64,000 nt of DNA from JAAYZQ01 sp034428935. Its GTDB lineage: Bacteria > Chloroflexota > Anaerolineae > JAAYZQ01. Made by a program: the position numbers and the translations under genes. The stretch lies in assembly GCA_034428935.1 (NCBI GenBank), contig DAOUHB010000020.1, forward strand, positions 1 through 64,000. Direction: 5' to 3'. The notes beneath the pieces were generated by a model. The model ran no database searches, had not been told where the DNA came from, and was given only the letters and a program-made list of their open reading frames with translations. Below are positions 50,537-57,099 of this stretch, one piece after another; within the stretch, counting starts at the first letter, position 1, and every line of letters starts with the position of its first letter.

Positions 50537-51586
50537 CTAGCCGGCGACGATTCGCCCGGCCAGTTCCCGGGCAATATCCGCGAACCCGTCGGCCGCATAC
50601 TCCTCAATGCGTCCCGCGTCGCTCAGGCGAGCGATCTCCGGGTCGATGGGCATGCGCCCCAGGAGCGGAACGCCGATCTGGGCCGCCACGGCATCGGCGT
50701 GGCTGGGGCCAAAGATGTCGTAGCGCTTGCCCGTGTCGGGGCACTCGAAGTAGCTCATGTTCTCAATGAGGCCCAGGATGGGTGTCCCCATCTGGCGGGC
50801 CATGTTGGCCGCTTTGCGCACCACCATGCCTGCCAGGTCCTGGGGCGAGGTGACCAGCACGATGCCCGAGATGGGCAGCGACTGCATGACCGTCAGCGAT
50901 GCATCCGAAGTCCCGGGCGGCAGGTCCACCACGAGATAGTCCAGCGTCCCCCAGAAAATATCACCCCAGAACTGCTTGATAGCCCCACTCACCAGCGGCC
51001 CGCGCCAGATGACGGCCATGTCTTCCTGCTGCAGGAGCAGATTGATGGACATGACGCTGATGCCGGTGCTGCTCTTGGGCGGCATGGGGCCCAGGGGACT
51101 CATGCCCAATTGCGCCCCCTGGGGCAGGAACATCTTTGGGATGCTGGGCCCGGTGATATCGGCGTCCAGAATGCCCACCTTGTTTCCCTCCTTCTGGAGG
51201 GCCATGGCCAACAGGCCGCTGACCAGCGACTTGCCCACGCCACCTTTGCCACTCATGACGGCCACCACGTGGCGGATCTCGTTCAAGTCCTCGACCGCGC
51301 CCTTTTCCGGGACGCCGATGCCGATGCGCCGCTTCTCTTCTTCGGTCATTTCGGTCAGCTCGACCTCGACGGCCTGGACGCCTTCCAGGGCGCCGACGGT
51401 GCCCTTGACGTCGTCGGTGATCTGGCCGCGCAGCGGGCAGCCGAGGGTCGTCAGGGCCAGGGTGATGCTCACCCGGCCGTCGTCAATGCGCACCTCGCGG
51501 ATCATGCCCAGCTCGATCAGACTGCGATGCAGCTCGGGATCCATCACGCCCTCAAGGGCCTTGCGTACTGCTGTTTCCGTTACCAC
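50537..51586 (-). CDS. apbC: Mrp/ApbC-type iron-sulfur cluster carrier ATPase
   Basis: 349 residues. An N-terminal MIP18/DUF59 domain (VRKALEGVMDPELHRSLIEL, TTLGCPLRGQI) leads to a deviant Walker A P-loop, VVAVMSGKGGVGKSLVSGLL, with DADITGPSIPKMFLPQG, YLVVDLPPGTSDASLTVMQS and VLVTSPQDLAGMVVRKAANM. The usual CxxC near the C-terminus appears reduced: ENMSYFECPDTGKRYDIFG has only one cysteine. It probably carries or loads Fe-S clusters; the lost cysteine makes this less sure. It lies 46 bases after the PadR gene. Confidence 0.87.
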   Translation of the reverse strand: MVTETAVRKALEGVMDPELHRSLIELGMIREVRIDDGRVSITLALTTLGCPLRGQITDDVKGTVGALEGVQAVEVELTEMTEEEKRRIGIGVPEKGAVEDLNEIRHVVAVMSGKGGVGKSLVSGLLAMALQKEGNKVGILDADITGPSIPKMFLPQGAQLGMSPLGPMPPKSSTGISVMSINLLLQQEDMAVIWRGPLVSGAIKQFWGDIFWGTLDYLVVDLPPGTSDASLTVMQSLPISGIVLVTSPQDLAGMVVRKAANMARQMGTPILGLIENMSYFECPDTGKRYDIFGPSHADAVAAQIGVPLLGRMPIDPEIARLSDAGRIEEYAADGFADIARELAGRIVAG

Positions 51587-51632
51587 CTTGCCTCCCTCTA
51601 TACCATTGGTCTAGCGATTTTGTGGTCCACCC

Positions 51633-52025
51633 TCACTGGTGGAACTCCATGTGGTTATCGTACATTTCCAGGAAATGATGCAGCACCCGGTCGGTCTCGC
51701 GCAGATCGAGCACCCAGGCGGCCAGGAAGTCGTCGCCCGCCTCTGTAAGGCGGTAACAGCGCCGCGCCGGGCCGCCGCCCTCCGTCTGCCAGCGGGAAGT
51801 GACGAGGCCGCGCTCTTCCAGGACGCGCAGGACGCGATAGACAGTGCTAGAGTCGACCGGGTTCTGCTCGAAGCCAAATTGCTTCAGGCCTTCCAGGAGC
51901 TCGTAGCCGTGAACCTCGCGGCAGTGCAGCAGCATCAACAGGCAAGGCTCCAGGAAGCGATGGATACGCCTCGGACAGGCTTCCTCTTGCCCTTCAGTTC
52001 CCCGGGCACGTCGACCAGCAGGCAT
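51633..52025 (-). CDS. PadR-family transcriptional regulator
   Basis: 130-residue PadR winged-helix protein: RFLEPCLLMLLHCREVHGYE, LLEGLKQFGFEQNPVDSSTV, YRVLRVLEERGLVTSRWQTE, GGPARRCYRLTEAGDDFLAA, then a C-terminal helix for dimerisation. The ATG at 52025 has GGAAGGTG upstream; the longer open frame lacks a start signal. It is first in the operon with Mrp, YibE/F and MOSC and has a clear promoter, so autoregulation plus control of these three is likely. The effector is unknown. Confidence 0.85.
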   Translation of the reverse strand: MPAGRRARGTEGQEEACPRRIHRFLEPCLLMLLHCREVHGYELLEGLKQFGFEQNPVDSSTVYRVLRVLEERGLVTSRWQTEGGGPARRCYRLTEAGDDFLAAWVLDLRETDRVLHHFLEMYDNHMEFHQ

Positions 52026-52068
52026 GTTTGTCACCTTCCATTTCCCGCTATGTGCATTATCCCGATAG

Positions 52069-52097
52069 ATCATACGCCAATTTTTGCCTGGCGTCAA
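52069..52097 (-). promoter_or_regulatory. Promoter of the PadR-Mrp-YibE/F-MOSC operon
   Basis: Minus strand: TTGACG (52097-52092), 17 bases, TATGAT (52074-52069). Just downstream lies the small palindrome TATCGGGATA (52067-52058), at the expected start point, a plausible operator for the PadR protein. Confidence 0.72.
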
Positions 52098-52159
52098 GAA
52101 CGGGGGAGGGTGAGGCGCTACGTACCGCCGGGAAACGAATCCCGGCCGCTGTCTCGCGC

Positions 52160-53104
52160 CTAGGGCGTGTCGAGCCGGTAGCGGGCAAAGAACTGCCACA
52201 TGATCTCGCTGGCGTCAAGATCCCTGCTTGTTTTGCCCACGAAGGGAAGGGGCCTGCCGCCAGGCCAGGTGTGGCCGCCGCCCTCGATGGTGTAAAAGAC
52301 CACCTCGACGCCGGCCTCGCAGCCGGTGTAGCGGACGCCGCTGGTGTCGCCGGAGGGCGGGATGGACTCGGGCTCCGGAGCGCAGCCGTTGCGCGCGGCC
52401 CAGTTGGCCGTCCACTCAGGGGCAGGCAGGTAGGAAAAGGACCGGCGTGGCAGATCCGGCCCCTGCGAGGAGCCCCGGTAGTCCACCACGGGGTCGTCGG
52501 TCCCGTGAAAGGCCACAATGGGCACCGGCCGTGAAGGCGTACAGCCGTCCGGCAGCTCGGCCACGGGCGCGGCCACCATGCCCGCCGCGGCCACCAGGTC
52601 CGCGGCCTGGCACGCCAGGCGATGGGTCATGGCCCCGCCATTGGACAGGCCGTTGACGTAGACGCGCTGCCGATCGATGCTCACCATGCCCTCCACCTCG
52701 GCGACGAGGTCGCGCAGGAACTGGACATCGGGGGCGCCCCAGCGCAGCGGCGTGCCCGTGCCCTGGGGATAGACGACGATCAGTCCCTCGCGGTCGGCAA
52801 TTTCGTTCCACCCGGTGATCATCTCGTGGAGTCGGGGCCGCTCGGCGAGTCCGTGAAGGCTGAGGACGAGGGGCACCGGCTCCGCAGGCAACCCGCCCTT
52901 GGGCAGGTGGAGAAGATAACATCGTTCCTGCCCAAGGGATACGAGCGTTCGCACCGACGTACCAGGCTGCGGCGGGCCCGTGTCCGGCCGGTTGCAGGCG
53001 CCGGAGGGACCGGTGAACCGGACTGCCAGAACCACCGCACCGGCGGCCAGGGCCAACAGCAGGAGCAGGAGCCCCAGGCAGCAACAACCTCGCCGGCGCA
53101 TCAT
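52160..53104 (-). CDS. Exported PHB depolymerase/feruloyl esterase-like alpha/beta hydrolase
   Basis: 314-residue secreted or anchored esterase of the LpqC/PHB-depolymerase group. Cys-rich N-terminus and helix (GLLLLLLALAAGAVVLAVRF), then LVLSLHGLAERPRLHEMITG, YPQGTGTPLRWG, nucleophile VYVNGLSNGGAMTHRLA (GxSxG), acid AFHGTDDPVVDY and histidine EGGGHTWPGG. The WGAPDVQFLRDLV region and DDxxF pattern are typical. The natural substrate is unknown. It starts 6 bases after the recN stop on the same strand. Confidence 0.83.
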   Translation of the reverse strand: MMRRRGCCCLGLLLLLLALAAGAVVLAVRFTGPSGACNRPDTGPPQPGTSVRTLVSLGQERCYLLHLPKGGLPAEPVPLVLSLHGLAERPRLHEMITGWNEIADREGLIVVYPQGTGTPLRWGAPDVQFLRDLVAEVEGMVSIDRQRVYVNGLSNGGAMTHRLACQAADLVAAAGMVAAPVAELPDGCTPSRPVPIVAFHGTDDPVVDYRGSSQGPDLPRRSFSYLPAPEWTANWAARNGCAPEPESIPPSGDTSGVRYTGCEAGVEVVFYTIEGGGHTWPGGRPLPFVGKTSRDLDASEIMWQFFARYRLDTP

Positions 53105-53110
53105 CGGAGG

Positions 53111-54883
53111 CTAGCGGACCTTGTCGGCCCGGCTGGAGGCCAGCATCTCCACGGCGCTGGCCCGGGTCAGTTCGGTCACGGCGCCGAGCATGCCTGCCAT
53201 CTCTTCCTCCAGGGCCTTGCCCTCCAGGGCCTCGACGCTGGTGACGGTTCGCCCGCCGACGACGCCCTTGGTCACGTGAAGGTGCACGTCGCCATAGCTC
53301 GCGAGCTGGGGCAGGTGGGTAACGCACAACACCTGGTGGCAACGCACCAGGTCGCCATCGCCGCGGGTCAATCCCCACAGCTTGTGGCCCACGACGCCGC
53401 CCACGCGCCCGCCGATGCCGGCGTCGATCTCGTCGAAAATGAGGGTCGGCGTGCGGTCGGCCTGGGCGAGCACGGTCTTGAGGGCCAGCATGAGGCGCGA
53501 GGTCTCGCCGCCAGAGGCGATGCGGATGAGAGGCTTTAGCGGCTCGCCGACGTTGGGCGCCACCAGGAACTCGACGCGGTCCAGACCGCTGGAATCAAAG
53601 GCGATGCGCTGGCCCTGGGCCCCGTTGCGGCCCGCCTCGTCCACGTAGGTACCCTCCGGGTCGTCGCGCCAGGCCAGGTCGACGCCAAAGCGGGCTCGCG
53701 CCATGCTCAGCTCGTCCAGCTCAGCCTCGATGCCCGCTGCCAGCCGCCGCCCGGCCTCCTCCCGCTGCCGCGAAAGCTCGCTGCCCAGCCGGCCGATCTC
53801 GTGCAGCAGCCGATCCTCCTCGGCTTCCAGCTCGGCGATGCGCTCTTCGCTGTGCTCGATGGTCTCCAGCTCCTGGCGGGCGCGCTCGGCAAAGGCCAGG
53901 ACGTCCGCGATGCTGTCGCCGTATTTCCGCTGGAGGTTGTGGAGTAACGACAGGCGCTCTTCCACCTGGTTCAGGCGCCTGGGGTTGAATTCGACCTGGT
54001 CGCGGTATTCGCGCACCTGCTCGGCCAGGTCTTCGAGCTGGTAGCCCACCTGCTCGGACGTCTCGGCCAGGGCCGATGTCGATGGGTCCAGGCGTAGCAG
54101 GCCCGCCAAGGCCAGCGCCGCGGCCTGGAGCAGGTCCACCGCCGAGGCCTGGTCCTCGCCGCTCTCGTAAAGGGCCGTAAAGGCCTCCTGCGCCAGCGCC
54201 TGGAGCTGCTCGGCGTTGGCCAGGCGAGTCCGCTCCGTGCCCAGCTCCTGGTCCTCGCCGGGCTCCAGGCGGGCGGCGTCGATCTCGCTCACCTGATACT
54301 GGAGAAGATCGGTGCGGCGGGCAAGCTCGCGCTCGTCGCGGCGCAGGCTGCTTAGCTCTCGACGCACGGCGCGCAGCTCGGCCACCCGGTCCGCCACCTC
54401 CTGGCGCAGAGGCCACAGACCACCATAGCGATCCAGCAGGTCGGCGTGCTCGCGCACGCGCATGAGCGACAGGTGCTCCGTCTGTCCGTGAATATCCACC
54501 AGGCATTCGCCCACGCTCTGCAGGCTTTTGAGGGCCACCGCCCGGCCGTTGATGCGGCAGATGTTCCGCCCTTCCTTCCGGATCTCCCTGGAGAGCACCA
54601 GGATGCCCGGCTCGTCCCCTTCCAGGCCGTCGGCCTCCAGCATGGGCTCCACGGCCGCCCGTGCCTCGGCATCCAGCCGGAAGACGCCCTCCACCGAAGC
54701 ACGGCCGGCGCCGGCGCGGATGAGGCCGGCGTCGCCGCGGCCGCCCAGGAGCAGGCTCACAGCGTCGACAATGATCGACTTGCCCGCTCCGGTCTCGCCC
54801 GTCAAGACATTGAGCCCCTCGCCAAAGCGCAGGTGCAGCTCGTCAATGATGGCAAAGTCGCGAATCGTCAACTCGACAAGCAC
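53111..54883 (-). CDS. recN: DNA repair protein RecN
   Basis: 590-residue SMC-like ATPase for double-strand break repair. Walker A is in NVLTGETGAGKSIIVDAVSL, with MLVELTIRDFAIIDELHLRF at the N-terminus. Long heptad-type coiled coils fill ~160-370. The C-terminal part has RIASGGETSRLMLALKTVLA (signature), LIFDEIDAGIGGRVGGVVGH (Walker B) and CVTHLPQLASYGDVH. Full family length. It lies 33 bases after the TPR/zinc-finger gene, probably cotranscribed. Confidence 0.94.
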   Translation of the reverse strand: MLVELTIRDFAIIDELHLRFGEGLNVLTGETGAGKSIIVDAVSLLLGGRGDAGLIRAGAGRASVEGVFRLDAEARAAVEPMLEADGLEGDEPGILVLSREIRKEGRNICRINGRAVALKSLQSVGECLVDIHGQTEHLSLMRVREHADLLDRYGGLWPLRQEVADRVAELRAVRRELSSLRRDERELARRTDLLQYQVSEIDAARLEPGEDQELGTERTRLANAEQLQALAQEAFTALYESGEDQASAVDLLQAAALALAGLLRLDPSTSALAETSEQVGYQLEDLAEQVREYRDQVEFNPRRLNQVEERLSLLHNLQRKYGDSIADVLAFAERARQELETIEHSEERIAELEAEEDRLLHEIGRLGSELSRQREEAGRRLAAGIEAELDELSMARARFGVDLAWRDDPEGTYVDEAGRNGAQGQRIAFDSSGLDRVEFLVAPNVGEPLKPLIRIASGGETSRLMLALKTVLAQADRTPTLIFDEIDAGIGGRVGGVVGHKLWGLTRGDGDLVRCHQVLCVTHLPQLASYGDVHLHVTKGVVGGRTVTSVEALEGKALEEEMAGMLGAVTELTRASAVEMLASSRADKVR

Positions 54884-54916
54884 AGGTCCCCCCGTTCTAG
54901 CGCCGGTGAGCGTTGG

Positions 54917-55747
54917 TCAGCGCAGGCGGGCAGCAGCCGCGCCAACGGCGAGCACCAGAAAGAGCCCGGAGATCAACAGGCTCCAAATGGACCCCAGCGA
55001 AAGGAGCAGCGCCGGGATGGCGCCCACCACCATGCTGACCGCGACCACCGCCGCCAGGTAACGGCTTCGCCGCCGCCGCACGACAAAGCGCACGGCCTCG
55101 GCGATGGCGATACCGATCGTGGGGCCCAGGATGAGGGCAAAGAACCAGAAGCCGATGGCGCTCATCAAGAAGCTGGCAAGGCCGCCCAGCACCAGGGCAA
55201 CGGCGCCGCCCAGGACGTAATCGAGGGCGCCGCCGGTGTAGAAAACAGCCTGCTGCTGGCCCAGGCACTCGCGGCAGCGATAGCCGACGGGCGTCAGCTT
55301 GGCGCAGCGGGTGCAGATGGGCTTGCCGCAGCGGTTGCAGCGAAGCATGGTCTCGACGTTGGGGTGGTTGGCGCAGTAGAGAACCTCGTCGTCGGGGTTG
55401 AGCTCGTCGGGCGGGGGCGGGCCCACGGCCTCGTCCAGGCGGCGCGACGCAGCGGCAAGGACGGCCTCCAGCTCGTCCTCGGCGGTCGCGGGCGGATCCT
55501 CGTCCAGCATTTCGAGGCCCAGGCGCGCCTGCTCGTTGCCTGGCTCCAGGTCAAGCGCCGTCTGGAAGCAGGCCCGCTTTCGGGCAGGATCGTCTTCCAC
55601 GCCCGCCAGGTCCAGCCATGCTTCCACGTTTCCCGGGTCCAGGGCTACGGCCTCGCGCAGATATCCACGCGCCTCATCGCGGCGCCCCACGCGGGCCGCG
55701 GCCTGACCCCGGCGCATCAGTTCCGTTGCCTGCAAAGAATCGCTCAT
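54917..55747 (-). CDS. TPR and B-box-like zinc-finger membrane protein
   Basis: 276 residues. The N-terminus has about two TPR units (RRGQAAARVGRRDEARGYLR, GNVEAWLDLAGVEDDPARKR). A B-box-like zinc finger follows at ~120-165 (CANHPNVETMLRCNRCGKPI, CTRCAKLTPVGYRCRECLG). Then come four membrane helices (YVLGGAVALVLGGLASFLMS, FWFFALILGPTIGIAIAEAV, AVVAVSMVVGAIPALLLSLG, LLISGLFLVLAVGAAAARL). This layout recurs in hypothetical bacterial proteins without a known role; protein-protein interaction at the membrane is inferred. Promoter at 55776-55804. Confidence 0.8.
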   Translation of the reverse strand: MSDSLQATELMRRGQAAARVGRRDEARGYLREAVALDPGNVEAWLDLAGVEDDPARKRACFQTALDLEPGNEQARLGLEMLDEDPPATAEDELEAVLAAASRRLDEAVGPPPPDELNPDDEVLYCANHPNVETMLRCNRCGKPICTRCAKLTPVGYRCRECLGQQQAVFYTGGALDYVLGGAVALVLGGLASFLMSAIGFWFFALILGPTIGIAIAEAVRFVVRRRRSRYLAAVVAVSMVVGAIPALLLSLGSIWSLLISGLFLVLAVGAAAARLR

Positions 55748-55775
55748 CCGGTCCTACTCCTACCTGATTGCTCCG

Positions 55776-55804
55776 ATTTTACACTGAAACAGACGTTCGG
55801 TCAA
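55776..55804 (-). promoter_or_regulatory. Promoter of the TPR/zinc-finger-recN-esterase unit
   Basis: Minus strand: TTGACC (55804-55799), 17 bases, TAAAAT (55781-55776). Start near 55769; ribosome site TAGGAG before the ATG at 55747. Confidence 0.73.
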
Positions 55805-55849
55805 GTAAGTACGCTTACCGGCCGCCAATTTCCCCCGCGCGCGGGGCAG

Positions 55850-56920
55850 TTACCGTCCTTCTTCCGCAGGAGGGGCCTTGTCGGCGGCCAGGGTGCGCCT
55901 TGTAAGCCAGGCGAGAAACAACAGCGTGACGAGCCCCAGGAGGAGCAGGACAATAAGCTTGAGCAGGCGCGAGTCGATGATCAGGGCCGCGGCTCCCAGG
56001 ACGATGCAGTAGCCGTAGTAGAGGAGCAGCACCCGGCGCCCGCCGAGGCCCAGATCGAGGAGCCGAAAATGCAGGTGGCGTCGATCGGCGTGACCGATGG
56101 ACTGCCCGGCTCGCAGCCGGCTAAAAATGAGCCATGCCACGTCGACGATGGGGATGCTCAGGACCAGGAGAAGGAGCGCGACTTTGGCGCCCGCGGCGAT
56201 GCCCAGGGTGGCGATGGCATAGCCCAGGACCATGGACCCCGACCCCAGGAAAACGCGCGCCGGCGGAAGGTTAAAGGGCAGAAATCCGAGGGTGGCACCC
56301 AGGAGGGCCAGGGGCAAAAGGGCAACACTGTACTGCCCTTCCCGTAGCATGTGCACCGCCAGGACGGCGCTGACGATGGCGCCCACGCCTGCCGCCAGGC
56401 CGTCGATGCCGTCCAGAAAGTTGACGGTGTTGACCATCCCCATGATCCAGAACGTGGTGATGACCACCACCAGGAGGTAGGAGGGAAAGATGTACAGCTC
56501 GTCGGTGAAGGGGTTCATCACCCGTTCGATGAATACCAGGAACAGGATGGCTATCAAGGCCGCCACCGCCTGGGCCACGTACTGGGGCCCGGGGCGCAGC
56601 TCAAACCGATCGTCCAGGTGGCCGATGACAAACAGAAATGTCGTGCCCACGACGATACCCACAAAGCGAATCAGCTCGTTGGGGTCCTGGCGAGGCACGG
56701 GCAACCATTGAGACAGGAGTGCGGCAGCCATGAAGGCGGCAAAGAGGGCCACACCGCCGGTGCGAGGAATCGCCCCTTTGTGGTGCCGGCGGGGACCCGG
56801 CAGGTCCACCAGCCCCTGCCTGCGGCCCCAGGCGGCAGCCAGGGGCGTGCCGGCGAGGGCCACCAGCAGAGCCACACCAAAAACCAGGACGAACGGCCAC
56901 CACGCCACTTCTCCGACCAT
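55850..56920 (-). CDS. Second WecA/TagO-type undecaprenyl-phosphate sugar-1-phosphate transferase
   Basis: Polytopic 356-residue transferase, paralogous to that at 25363-26406. Motifs: LPGPRRHHKGAIPRTGGVAL, VIGHLDDRFELRPGPQYVAQ, MGMVNTVNFLDGIDGLAAGV, NLPPARVFLGSGSMVLGYAI, and HADRRHLHFRLLDLGLGGRR. In the loop where the family has FMGDAGS this protein reads FLGSGSM, so the usual Asp is Ser. It starts either at ATG 56920, next to the first helix, or at ATG 56938. It is not in the glycan locus, suggesting a separate polymer. Confidence 0.83.
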   Translation of the reverse strand: MVGEVAWWPFVLVFGVALLVALAGTPLAAAWGRRQGLVDLPGPRRHHKGAIPRTGGVALFAAFMAAALLSQWLPVPRQDPNELIRFVGIVVGTTFLFVIGHLDDRFELRPGPQYVAQAVAALIAILFLVFIERVMNPFTDELYIFPSYLLVVVITTFWIMGMVNTVNFLDGIDGLAAGVGAIVSAVLAVHMLREGQYSVALLPLALLGATLGFLPFNLPPARVFLGSGSMVLGYAIATLGIAAGAKVALLLLVLSIPIVDVAWLIFSRLRAGQSIGHADRRHLHFRLLDLGLGGRRVLLLYYGYCIVLGAAALIIDSRLLKLIVLLLLGLVTLLFLAWLTRRTLAADKAPPAEEGR

Positions 56921-56926
56921 GGCTCC

Positions 56927-56955
56927 ATTGTACGCCATCTTGCCCCGGATGGCAA
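56927..56955 (-). promoter_or_regulatory. Possible promoter very close to the second WecA/TagO gene
   Basis: Minus strand: TTGCCA (56955-56950), 17 bases, TACAAT (56932-56927). The start point would fall at or within a few bases of the ATG at 56920, implying a leaderless message. Not certain: the ATG could lie elsewhere. Confidence 0.45.
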
Positions 56956-57028
56956 AACCCGGGTGGGCGTTCTGCCGCTGATGTGCCGGCGGAACAACCG
57001 AAGCGGTGTCCCCGAACGAAGGGTGTCT

Positions 57029-57057
57029 TTGTCTCAGGACAGCAAATGTGCTATAAT
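57029..57057 (+). promoter_or_regulatory. Promoter of the multi-PAS kinase gene
   Basis: TTGTCT (57029-57034), 17 bases, TATAAT (57052-57057) with TGC before it. Start near 57064; the ATG at 57100 follows. Confidence 0.75.
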
Positions 57058-57099
57058 CGTTGGGCAAATCCAGCGAAAGGATCGGAGCTGGGCAACGAG

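Noticed and set aside
49592..51748. Long + strand frame of 718 codons opposite YibE/F and Mrp
   Set aside because: Rich in His/Gln/Asp with no domain-like pattern; the opposite strand encodes well-conserved families.
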